Positions 7,809-13,734 of a stretch of DNA of 19,387 nt are shown piece after piece (the first letter of the stretch is position 1; each line of letters opens with the position of its first letter). The position numbers and the translations under genes were made by a program. Origin of the DNA: Planctomycetota bacterium (GTDB lineage: Bacteria; Planctomycetota; Brocadiia; JAJRTI01); assembly GCA_024278415.1 (NCBI GenBank), contig JAJRTI010000073.1, positions 1 through 19,387 on the forward strand, written 5' to 3'. The notes beneath the pieces were generated by a model that saw only the letters and a program-made list of their open reading frames with translations, was not told the DNA's origin and searched no databases.

Positions 7809-8412
7809 CGACATTGAGGAACGCGCGGCAGGGATCGTCCGGCAACTGGTTGCGGGCATGGACGAAAATGAACTCGTGCGCCGCATCGACAGACCTATTG
7901 ACCAAGCAGCGGGGAAACTCATCGCCCAGGCGCCGCCCGAGTACTCCCACAAACAGCTCCATGCAGCGATCACCAGCTTCGTCCAGCAGCTCTTGCTCGC
8001 GGGAGCGGACAGAGAGGGCATGCCCCGTGCGCACGCGCACGACGAGGCGATCGCGATCATCGAACAGGGATACGAGGGCGCGCATGCCAAGGGGTACGAG
8101 GGCGCGGTACTGGACGCAATGGACCCGTCGCACCCAGGCCTGGCGTTGGTCCTGGCCCGAATCGCCGAGGCCGTCAAAGCCAGACACCGGCAGCTTCGGG
8201 TCACAGGACTCGCGGCCAAGCTCATCAATCCCAACGATTGGGAACTGAAGTGTGCGATCGCCGGCCTCCTTCTCGAACGCTGCCGGCCCTGGCTCACTCC
8301 CGAGCTTCAGGCCTGTGCGACGGAGCAGTTGGCCGACGACGTCGTGGACCTCCTCGCCCTCCATCTCGCCACCGATACCGGGGTGCAGCAGCTTAAGGCG
8401 AGCCCGTTCTGA
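7795..8412 (+). CDS. F-domain protein 4 (unknown function)
   Basis: 205 residues from the ATG at 7795, which overlaps the ATPase gene by 14 bases. An in-frame start further upstream would add a stretch that looks like ATPase-gene shadow. Related to the other F proteins: INPNDWELKCAI matches APNDWDTKVEII, and GAVLDAMDPSHPGLALVL aligns gapless with AAFNDAHDGTNGGMRVVL. The final helix of copies 1 and 2 is not conserved. Helical, with no catalytic motif. The overlap with the ATPase gene implies coupled translation, so at least this F protein is likely to act with the translocase. That link is inferred from gene order only. Confidence 0.8.
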   Translation: MTSSDDIEERAAGIVRQLVAGMDENELVRRIDRPIDQAAGKLIAQAPPEYSHKQLHAAITSFVQQLLLAGADREGMPRAHAHDEAIAIIEQGYEGAHAKGYEGAVLDAMDPSHPGLALVLARIAEAVKARHRQLRVTGLAAKLINPNDWELKCAIAGLLLERCRPWLTPELQACATEQLADDVVDLLALHLATDTGVQQLKASPF

Positions 8413-8418
8413 GGAGAG

Positions 8419-8471
8419 GAACTGAAACGGGAGCATCCGTTCGCCCGCACATGTCCATAGAAACCGTCTGA
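8419..8471 (+). repeat. Leader repeat copy B with remnant start codon region
   Basis: Bases 8419-8448 match 5221-5250. Directly after comes ATGTCCATAGAA at 8451-8462, differing by one base from ATGTCCATCGAA at the start of the 5289 gene. The frame from this ATG stops after six codons (TGA 8469-8471). It looks like a shortened duplicate of the leader and first codons of the ATPase N-terminal gene, with about 34 bases lost in between. It now sits just before the primase gene, where it could act as a leader peptide or simply be debris. Confidence 0.5.
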
Positions 8472-8508
8472 CCTCTGTCGCCGCTTGGTCGGCTCACAGG
8501 ACAGTAAC

Positions 8509-9540
8509 ATGGACATGACGCGCGAACATGGAGTCAGATCGACTCGCGAGAAGATCGCCATCTTCAGGGCGTGCTTCTCAGGGCTCGACCACGTGTACGG
8601 CACGTACGACCCGGCCACGGGCAGGGCCAGGCAGGTGAAGGAGCCCGTCACCGACTGGGTGATCCTACGGCACCTCACCGGGCAGAGGCCGTTCGGGGTG
8701 TATCTGCTCGTGCAGGATCGCACGCGGGCGTTGGCCGTCGATTTCGATAGTGAAGATCACGGGCCGCCGCGGGCGCTCGTGTCGGTAGCAGGGGAGTTGG
8801 GTATCCAGGCGTACATCGAGCGCAGCAAGTCCAAGGGGTACCACGCATGGGCGTTCTTCGAGAAGTCCGGCGTGCTTGCGGCCCACGCGCGTCGCGTCGC
8901 ACAGCTCATCCTCGACAGGATCGGCCTGCCCAACACAGAAGTTTTTCCCAAGCAGGACCGGCTCGGCCACGCCACCCAGTACGGCAACTTCATCAACGCG
9001 CCCCTGTTCGGTAATCTCGTGCCCCAGGGGCGCACCGTGTTCGTCGATCCCGTGACTCTCAGCCAGCCGTACGCGGACCAGTGGGCGCTGTTGGCAAGCG
9101 TGCGCCGTGTGTCGGGGACAAGGCTCAGCGAGATTGCTGAATCAACTGCAGTCGGTGAGAGTGAAGAGCCGCAGCGGACGCGGCCTCGCGCGGTGAGAGG
9201 AGGTAATGGAACTCCCTCGCAGACCTTCGGCCTCCCGCCCTGTGCGCAGCGCATGCTGGCGAAGGGGGTAGAGCATTACCAGCGCGTGGCCTGCTTCCGG
9301 CTGGCGGTGCACTTGAGGAAGGCTGGACTGCCCCTCGACTTCGCGCGTGTGTGCTTGGAGAAGTGGGCGGCCAAGAACCGGCCACGAGACGGCAAGAGCC
9401 GCATCACGCGGACGGAGATCGCGGAGCAAGCCGTCTGCGCGTACCAGAAAGATTACCGCGGGTGTGGATGCGAGGACCCAGCGATTCGACCGTACTGTCA
9501 TCCAGAATGCCCCCTGAAGGTCAGGGCCACGCAAACGTAA
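8509..9540 (+). CDS. Archaeo-eukaryotic-type primase (AEP) with C-terminal Cys cluster
   Basis: 343 residues from ATG 8509 (AGGA ahead of it; ATG 8515 is an alternative). The AEP/primase signatures are present in order: LAVDFDSED with metal-binding Asp78 and Asp80, then RSKSKGYHAWAFF with the conserved Ser-x-His-type motif (His112), then EVFPKQD. This matches the primase-polymerase domain of TOTE-type and related mobile-element replication proteins. The C-terminal third is helical and ends in a cysteine/histidine cluster (CGC...YCHPECPL, near residues 318-334) that probably binds zinc or an iron-sulphur cluster. No helicase domain is fused. Likely role: priming element replication after excision; an ancillary repair or defence role is also possible. 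Confidence 0.85.
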   Translation: MDMTREHGVRSTREKIAIFRACFSGLDHVYGTYDPATGRARQVKEPVTDWVILRHLTGQRPFGVYLLVQDRTRALAVDFDSEDHGPPRALVSVAGELGIQAYIERSKSKGYHAWAFFEKSGVLAAHARRVAQLILDRIGLPNTEVFPKQDRLGHATQYGNFINAPLFGNLVPQGRTVFVDPVTLSQPYADQWALLASVRRVSGTRLSEIAESTAVGESEEPQRTRPRAVRGGNGTPSQTFGLPPCAQRMLAKGVEHYQRVACFRLAVHLRKAGLPLDFARVCLEKWAAKNRPRDGKSRITRTEIAEQAVCAYQKDYRGCGCEDPAIRPYCHPECPLKVRATQT

Positions 9541-9548
9541 AAGCTGCC

Positions 9549-10011
9549 ATGTTGACAAAACGACGCCTCGCACCTCAGACACAGAGTGCCCGGATGCATC
9601 AGGCGCTGTTGCGCAGGTACCCGGCCAGGGATCGTCAACCCAGACGAACAGGGCCTGCGCGAGATCCTCACCCATCCCAGCAAAGCGGGCGACCGCCCCT
9701 CACAGTCGGCAGCCAGGTGCAGGGCCGTCTCTATGGCCCTGAGGTCAGGAGTCGATCCCAGGGAGTTCATTCAGCAACTGAGGGGGATTGGGTGTCTGTC
9801 TACCCAAGGGCAAAGTGGAACGATGGTGACATCATCGTCGTGTCTTGTCCGGACGCCATCGCGAAAGCCGGCGAGGAAGCCGAGGGCCGGGGGCTTGAGG
9901 CCGTCGATAGACGCACCCCCGGCGAAGTCGCTTCGTGCCGGCTGCGACTTGCCCTTTCGCTGCAAGTTCGGATGCAACGTATGCTCGCGCGGCTACAGCA
10001 AGTGCAGCTGA
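9549..10011 (+). pseudogene. Frame-damaged NrdJ-like TSCPD / C-terminal domain
   Basis: No single frame covers this gene, but pieces in two frames together spell the C-terminal region of B12-dependent ribonucleotide reductase. Frame 1 (about 9631-9795) has NPDEQG, then SMALRSGVDPREFIQQLRGI followed by GC, the TSCPD signature. The protein then continues in frame 3 as NDGDIIVVSCPDAIAK (about 9820-9865) and returns to frame 1 for the cysteine tail CKFGCNVCSRGYSKCS, ending at TGA 10009-10011. The first slip fits loss of one base near 9792-9795 (TGTTCT to TGTCT); the second lies between about 9900 and 9950. The start, perhaps ATG 9549, is also out of frame with the TSCPD part. Free-standing TSCPD proteins occur; this copy looks inactivated, or the sequence has indel errors. 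Confidence 0.65.
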
Positions 10012-10061
10012 TAGGTTGCTGCCTTCAGCCGCGCTCGGTCGCCAGGACGATCGGAGACACC

Positions 10062-10301
10062 ATGGAAACTGAATGCAATAACCTGAGCCTGCTCATGAAC
10101 GCACGCGACGTGGCCGAGGCTCTTGGCGTGAGTGAACGCTCCGTGTGGCGCCTCGCCGCGATAGGGGATATCCCACCACCGGTACGCATCGGACGATCGA
10201 CGCGGTGGCGACGAAGCACGATCGACTCATGGCTCACAACAGAGGAGCGGCGGGCCGCGCGACGGCAGAAGGCTGAAATGCGCGGCGACGAAGAAGCTTG
10301 A
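10062..10301 (+). CDS. Excisionase-like winged HTH (MerR/AlpA type)
   Basis: 79 residues from ATG 10062, with GGAG 5 bases ahead. A much longer open frame to the left is rejected because it is out of frame with the TSCPD domain it would cover. The sequence is a compact HTH_17-type domain: LLMNARDVAEALGVSERSVW, then WRLAAIGDIPPPVRIGRSTRW, then a WL-containing final helix and a basic tail. This matches AlpA/Xis-type DNA-bending proteins that help the integrase excise the element or act as transcriptional regulators. It sits two genes before the recombinase, the normal place for a recombination directionality factor. The stop overlaps the -35 box of the next promoter. Confidence 0.88.
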   Translation: METECNNLSLLMNARDVAEALGVSERSVWRLAAIGDIPPPVRIGRSTRWRRSTIDSWLTTEERRAARRQKAEMRGDEEA

Positions 10302-10326
10302 CAACGCACTGCGACGGCGCTAGTCT
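10298..10326 (+). promoter_or_regulatory. Promoter for the RHH-integrase pair
   Basis: TTGACA at 10298-10303, 17 bases, then TAGTCT at 10321-10326. The -35 is perfect and the -10 weak, as expected of a regulated promoter. The inverted repeat 10325-10348 begins on the -10 box, well placed for repression. Confidence 0.55.
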
Positions 10327-10348
10327 GTAATGTGGCTTTGCATTACAG
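10325..10348. promoter_or_regulatory. Inverted repeat, likely operator (or RBS-masking hairpin)
   Basis: CTGTAATG (10325-10332) and CATTACAG (10341-10348) are perfect 8-base inverted arms around an 8-base spacer. They lie between the -10 box and the ribosome site AGGAG (10347-10351) of the ribbon-helix-helix gene, and the right arm touches that ribosome site. The RHH protein or the HTH protein may bind here to control integrase expression. As RNA, the hairpin could instead mask the ribosome site. Confidence 0.6.
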
Positions 10349-10359
10349 GAGTCGTGGTC

Positions 10360-10587
10360 ATGGCAAGCAGACGACGCAAACAGACGACGAAGCGCCCCAA
10401 ACTCTCTATTCCCGTGGAGCACCTTCGTGAGCGAGTGGTCCGTAACCGCACGCTGAACGTCCGCATCACGGAGATGGAACGCAACCAGATCCACGACGCT
10501 GCAAAGCACATGGGCGTCAACATCAGCGACTACATCCTCGGCCTACACGCCGAAGCGTGGGAACAGATACAGAAAGGCAAGGTGTGA
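10360..10587 (+). CDS. Ribbon-helix-helix DNA-binding protein
   Basis: 75 residues. ATG 10360 is chosen because AGGAG lies 8 bases upstream. An earlier in-frame ATG at 10330 falls inside the inverted repeat and has no ribosome site. After a very basic N-terminus (residues 1-30) comes TLNVRITEMERNQIHDAAKH and then a helix with MGVNISDYILGL, the strand-helix-helix layout of Arc/MobC-like RHH proteins. Possible roles are autorepressor of this promoter, relaxosome accessory or partition-type protein. Since no relaxase is seen, repression through the adjacent palindrome is the simplest reading. The integrase ATG starts one base after its TGA, so the two are co-translated. Confidence 0.85.
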   Translation: MASRRRKQTTKRPKLSIPVEHLRERVVRNRTLNVRITEMERNQIHDAAKHMGVNISDYILGLHAEAWEQIQKGKV

Positions 10588-10588
10588 G

Positions 10589-12049
10589 ATGGCTGGCGGA
10601 CTTTACAGACGCAAGAGCCGGACTGGGAAGCCACTTCCCCGATGGTATATCTGGTGGCACGATGCTGATGGACGCCGCAGAGACAAGGCGGCGTACCGGG
10701 ACAAGGCGGCGAGTCGGAAACTGCTTCAAGATCTGGAGGTCGAGGCCGCCCGAGGTGAGACGGGCATGTTGGACCCCTTCGCGAAGTACAAGAGAACGCC
10801 GCTATCCCAGCACATGGCGGACTTCATCCCCCATGTGCGAACAGCGGGAGCATGTGCGAAGTACGTCGAAGGACTGAAGCACAAGCTTGAGAAAGCTCTG
10901 GGTGCCATGGAGGCAGTCCTGCCCACGGATCTGTCGACTGACAGAGCGGAGAAGTTCCTGCTCTGTCTCGTTGAGGAAGACGGGCTTTCCGCTAAGACGC
11001 GCAACGCCTACTTGGCGGCCCTGATCCAGTTCGCCGAATGGGGAGTGAAACGAGGACGGTGGCCCTCGAATCCCTTCAAGAGCATTGCGAAGCTCAACGA
11101 GGACGTGGATGTTCGGCGTCAGCGGCGAGCTCTGTCCGAGCAGGAACTCCGGAACCTTGTTGCAGCCGCAAAGGTGCGCGCATCAGAGAACTTCCGCCAG
11201 CAGTGCCCCAATGCTTCTGCCACGACGCTATCCAGACTGAAACGAACGGGACTGGAGCGCAGCCTGATCTACAAGATGGCTGCGCTAACAGGATTGAGGC
11301 GGAAGGAACTCAAGACGTTGGAGTGGGGCCATCTCTCTCTTGACACACCCGCAACAACGGTCACCGTTGAAGCCAAGAACGCCAAGGGCAAACGGGAAGA
11401 CACGGTTCCGATTCACATAGGCTTTGCTGAGGAGTTGAGGCAATGGCGGGCACTCCGAATGCGTGAACTCGGACGTCCCGTAGAAGCAGGTGACCGGGTG
11501 TTCCACATTGCTCACCGCCTGTTGGAGCAATTCGAGAAGGACTGTGCTTACGCGGGCATCCGACTCAAGGACGGTGCCGGACGGATCGTAGACTTCCATT
11601 CATTGCGGCACACCTTCAGCACACTGCTGAGTCGCGCTGGGGTGTCGCCGCGGGTGGCGCAGTCCCTCATGCGCCACGCCGACATCACGACCACGATGAA
11701 GACGTACACCCACGTAGAACTCATGGATCGTGTCGCGGCAGTCTCCGCATTGCCGGCCCTTTGGGACACGGTCGCACAGGCCGACATGGGAGTAGCGGCT
11801 GGGGCTGAGTCCCTCCATGCAGCCGCGCCAATGCATATGCCAAAGAATCTGTTGCTGGAAGTGTCTTCGGGTGACGCTTCAGGTCAGATCGTCGAGAACG
11901 ACGGACGGCCGTCAAACCGTGGTTTGGCGGCCGTCTGTGCAGAGAATGGCGGGATCTGTCAATTGGTGACAGCCCCTGGCAGAGAACACGCCCGGCAGGA
12001 CTCGAACCTGCAACCTTCGGATTCGAAGTCCGTGACTCTATCCAATTGA
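10589..12049 (+). CDS. int: Tyrosine recombinase / integrase
   Basis: 486 residues in the present frame. The N-terminal part (about 1-170) is an AP2-like arm plus SAM-like core-binding domain. The catalytic domain has Arg237 (TGLRRKE), a Lys in the beta-hairpin near 263-268, His337 and Arg340 (HSLRHTF), His363 (MRHADI) and nucleophile Tyr373 (KTYTHVEL). The full R-K-H-R-H-Y set is intact, so the enzyme should be active. After about residue 400 the chain is a low-similarity tail, and the last ~21 codons (from 11987) are the antisense of tRNA-Arg, with TGA at 12047-12049 inside the tRNA gene. The enzyme would cut and rejoin DNA at the tRNA-borne att site. It lies one base after the RHH gene and shares its promoter. 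Confidence 0.93.
   Translation: MAGGLYRRKSRTGKPLPRWYIWWHDADGRRRDKAAYRDKAASRKLLQDLEVEAARGETGMLDPFAKYKRTPLSQHMADFIPHVRTAGACAKYVEGLKHKLEKALGAMEAVLPTDLSTDRAEKFLLCLVEEDGLSAKTRNAYLAALIQFAEWGVKRGRWPSNPFKSIAKLNEDVDVRRQRRALSEQELRNLVAAAKVRASENFRQQCPNASATTLSRLKRTGLERSLIYKMAALTGLRRKELKTLEWGHLSLDTPATTVTVEAKNAKGKREDTVPIHIGFAEELRQWRALRMRELGRPVEAGDRVFHIAHRLLEQFEKDCAYAGIRLKDGAGRIVDFHSLRHTFSTLLSRAGVSPRVAQSLMRHADITTTMKTYTHVELMDRVAAVSALPALWDTVAQADMGVAAGAESLHAAAPMHMPKNLLLEVSSGDASGQIVENDGRPSNRGLAAVCAENGGICQLVTAPGREHARQDSNLQPSDSKSVTLSN
11987..12049. other. Probable attachment site (attR-side) within tRNA-Arg(TCG)
   Basis: The part of tRNA-Arg from its 3' end through the anticodon region to the D-arm overlaps the end of the integrase frame. 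Tyrosine recombinases of this kind usually use the anticodon or T-loop of the tRNA as the crossover core, with the element supplying an identical 3' part. The exact core cannot be fixed here because the second copy, at the far end of the element, is outside the window. Confidence 0.65.
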
Positions 12050-12060
12050 GCTACGGGCGC
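11987..12060 (-). tRNA. tRNA-Arg (anticodon TCG)
   Basis: Read on the minus strand from 12060. The acceptor GCGCCCG pairs with CGGGCGT (G1 opposite U72 is a wobble). The D-arm has GCTC/GAGT, the anticodon loop is CTTCGAA (anticodon TCG, reads CGA), and the T-arm GCAGG-TTCGAGT-CCTGC is perfect. The first anticodon-stem pair is an A-A mismatch. The discriminator is G and CCA is not encoded. The 3' half may now be supplied by the integrated element, which would explain the small imperfections (U72, A-A pair) if the element's copy differs slightly from the host's. Confidence 0.93.
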
Positions 12061-12068
12061 GGAACGCG

Positions 12069-12099
12069 CCTGCTGCGCCGGCGGGGCCGGCGCAGCAGG
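12069..12099. other. Perfect 14-bp hairpin between tRNA-His and tRNA-Arg
   Basis: CCTGCTGCGCCGGC (12069-12082) is followed by a GGG loop and its exact complement (12086-12099). It is very GC-rich and lacks a U-tract in either direction. It lies between two tRNAs of one transcript, so it may be a processing hairpin or a weak terminator-like pause site. Confidence 0.6.
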
Positions 12100-12104
12100 G
12101 GAGG

Positions 12105-12178
12105 GGTGAGAGAGGGGATTTGAACCCCCGGCCTCCTGATCCACAGTCAGGCGCTCTAACCAACTGAGCTACTCCCAC
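12105..12178 (-). tRNA. tRNA-His (anticodon GTG)
   Basis: Minus strand from 12178. The acceptor GTGGGAG pairs with CTCTCAC (one G-U pair). The D-arm is GCTC/GAGC, the anticodon stem CCTGA/TCAGG with loop CTGTGGA (anticodon GTG), and the T-arm GGGGG-TTCAAAT-CCCCT (one G-U pair). The discriminator is C73 and the base just before G1 is G (12179), giving the G-1:C73 pair that is the histidine identity mark. CCA is not encoded. Confidence 0.97.
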
Positions 12179-12194
12179 CACGGCTTGCACGCGG

Positions 12195-12268
12195 CGCGCC
12201 AGCGAGGATTCGAACCCCGGACCTGCGGATTAGAAGTCCGCTGCTCTATCCAACTGAGCTACTGGCGC
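12195..12268 (-). tRNA. tRNA-Arg (anticodon TCT)
   Basis: Minus strand from 12268. The acceptor GCGCCAG pairs perfectly with CTGGCGC. The D-arm is GCTC/GAGC, the anticodon stem GCGGA/TCCGC with loop CTTCTAA (anticodon TCT, reads AGA), and the T-arm CGGGG-TTCGAAT-CCTCG with one G-U pair. The discriminator is G and CCA is not encoded. First gene of the Arg-His-Arg cluster. Confidence 0.97.
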
Positions 12269-12344
12269 CTGCAAAATGGCGCTGGCAAGCTCGGGACACG
12301 CCCGTGCGTCTGCGAACGACTGCTAGGCCACACGCAGACTCAAG

Positions 12345-12372
12345 AGTATAGCACAGAACCGCAGGCAGTCAA
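12345..12372 (-). promoter_or_regulatory. Promoter of the tRNA cluster
   Basis: On the minus strand TTGACT (12372-12367), 16 bases, TATACT (12350-12345). Both boxes are near consensus, and the site lies about 75 bases before the first tRNA, between the permease stop and the cluster. Confidence 0.75.
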
Positions 12373-12386
12373 GGCTGCACTGCGCC

Positions 12387-13259
12387 TCAGCCCCGCCCGG
12401 CCTCCTTGGGGTCCAGCGCATCCCGCAGCCCGTCGCCGAGGAAGTTCAGCGCGAGCAGCGTGGCCGCGAGCGCGGCCCCGGGGAACACGATGAGCCACCA
12501 ATACATGCGAACCGGGTTGAGCGCGGCCGCGCCTTCCGCGGCCAACGAGCCCCAGCTCGCGTCGGGCGGCTGCACGCCCAGGCCGAGGAAGCTGAGGAAC
12601 GCCTCCTGGAGCATCACCGCCGGCACGGTGAGCGTCGCGTACACGATGACCGGGGCCATGACGTTGGGCAGCAGGTGCCGGGCGATGACGCTCCACATGC
12701 CCCCGCCCATGGCCCGGGCCGCGGCAATGAACTCGCGCTCCTTCAGCGCGAGCACCTGCCCGCGCACGATACGAGCCATGGTGAGCCATTGCACCGCGCC
12801 GAGCGCGACGAAGAGCAAGATGAGGTTGCGCCCGAAGATGACCATGAGAAGGATGACGAGGAACATGTACGGGAGCGCATAGAGCACGTCCACAAAGCGC
12901 ATCATCAGCGCGTCCACCCAGCCGCCCAGGTAGCCCGATACCGCGCCATAGAGCACGCCGATGAAGACGCTGACAGCCGTGGCCACCACTCCCACGGCCA
13001 GCGACAGCCTGCCGCCGTACAGGGTGCGGCTCAGCAGGTCTCGGCCGAGCGCGTCCGTGCCCATCCAATGTTTCAGCGACGGAGGCTGGTGCTGCTCCTC
13101 CAGGGCCTGGGTGCGGGGGTCGTACGGCGCGAGCCACGGCGTGAGCAGCGTCACGGCAACCAACGCGGCGAGAACGCCAGCCGCGGCCAGGGCCATGCGG
13201 TTGCGGCACAGGCGGGTCCACGCGTCGCTCCAGAGCGTTCGGTTTGCAGTGGCAGCCAT
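12387..13259 (-). CDS. ABC peptide/oligopeptide transporter permease, OppC/DppC type
   Basis: 290 residues from ATG 13259. An inner-membrane permease subunit of a peptide (or nickel/oligosaccharide) ABC importer. The N-terminal membrane helix (about 22-42) is followed by the HWMGTDALGRDLLSR motif typical of OppC/DppC proteins. Further helices lie near 85-110, 120-150, 200-225 and 253-275. The EAA loop that contacts the ATPase is at about 177-200 (EFIAAARAMGGGMWS). Length is normal and the protein looks intact. Its usual partner, an OppB/DppB permease, would be expected just upstream (right of 13259), but the next kilobase has no gene, so it appears as an orphan here. Substrate cannot be told from sequence. 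Confidence 0.93.
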   Translation of the reverse strand: MAATANRTLWSDAWTRLCRNRMALAAAGVLAALVAVTLLTPWLAPYDPRTQALEEQHQPPSLKHWMGTDALGRDLLSRTLYGGRLSLAVGVVATAVSVFIGVLYGAVSGYLGGWVDALMMRFVDVLYALPYMFLVILLMVIFGRNLILLFVALGAVQWLTMARIVRGQVLALKEREFIAAARAMGGGMWSVIARHLLPNVMAPVIVYATLTVPAVMLQEAFLSFLGLGVQPPDASWGSLAAEGAAALNPVRMYWWLIVFPGAALAATLLALNFLGDGLRDALDPKEAGRG

Positions 13260-13700
13260 CGTGCCGTTGCCGTCCTATTCGTTCAGCCGCAGTTCGCCGG
13301 CGAGATGGACACTTAGGTGAGCATCGCCAATGCCTTTGGACTGTAGCCCACACGCGGCAGCAGGTCAAGGCAGCGCCCGGCCACCCGGCCATGGGCCAAC
13401 GCGGCACGCACCGCATCTGCCTGCACCCGATGCATGCGCAGTGCGCACACCATGCACCCGGCTAGCGTGTGAAGCAATGGCGGAAATGGCCTAATGTGGG
13501 CGCACGCCGCCTTGCCTAAGCAGCGCTTCAACTTTTCAGGCACCTTCGCCGCCCTGCAACGACAAGTCACTCGCGCTGCACGGCCACATCCAGACCGACA
13601 GAGTCTAAGCGCGCAGCAGGCCATTCGCCACAGCGGCGGACGAGGCCGTCCGCTGTGAGTGACTCGACAGAAAATGGCAAAAAAAATGCCGTTTCTTTCT
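13260..13700. other. No convincing gene; minor hairpins only
   Basis: Several short open frames exist on both strands, but none has a ribosome site or recognisable sequence. A bulged hairpin, CACAG/CTGTG outside CGGAC/GTCCG, lies at 13629-13657. An A-tract lies at 13671-13686, just before the -35 box of the next promoter, like an UP element. Confidence 0.5.
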
Positions 13701-13728
13701 TTGACAAGTGGCAGACCTCCGCTATACT
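13701..13728 (+). promoter_or_regulatory. Strong sigma70-like promoter with upstream A/T tract
   Basis: TTGACA at 13701-13706 (perfect), 16 bases, TATACT at 13723-13728 (five of six, identical to the -10 box of the tRNA promoter). An A-rich stretch at 13671-13686 and a pyrimidine run precede it. Expected start near 13735. It resembles promoters of stable RNAs more than those of ordinary genes in this window. Confidence 0.75.
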
Positions 13729-13734
13729 GGAGAA

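Larger units (their letters stand above)
1..12049 (+). mobile_element. Integrative element at tRNA-Arg(TCG), right part; left end outside window
   Basis: An uninterrupted run of + strand genes ends in an excisionase-like HTH, a ribbon-helix-helix protein and a tyrosine recombinase whose frame enters the 3' part of a tRNA-Arg gene. The run also carries a conjugation-type ATPase and an AEP-type primase, the usual makings of an integrative (possibly conjugative or mobilisable) element. No relaxase, mating-pair genes or second att copy are visible, so the left end must lie before base 1 and self-transfer cannot be judged. Four frames are damaged or interrupted (3661, 5841, and at least two points in 9549-10011), which may mean the element is decaying. 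That genes 1-4 belong to the element is inferred from strand, packing and the F domain shared with later genes. Confidence 0.8.

Noticed and set aside
9351..10301. Single 316-residue gene ending in the excisionase domain
   Set aside because: Its first part is out-of-frame primase sequence and its middle is a mixture of TSCPD frames; only the last 79 residues, with their own ribosome site, form a real protein.
13313..13624. Small Cys-rich minus-strand protein upstream of the permease
   Set aside because: No ribosome site or domain; the end has a faintly protein-like stretch, but not enough to call a gene.
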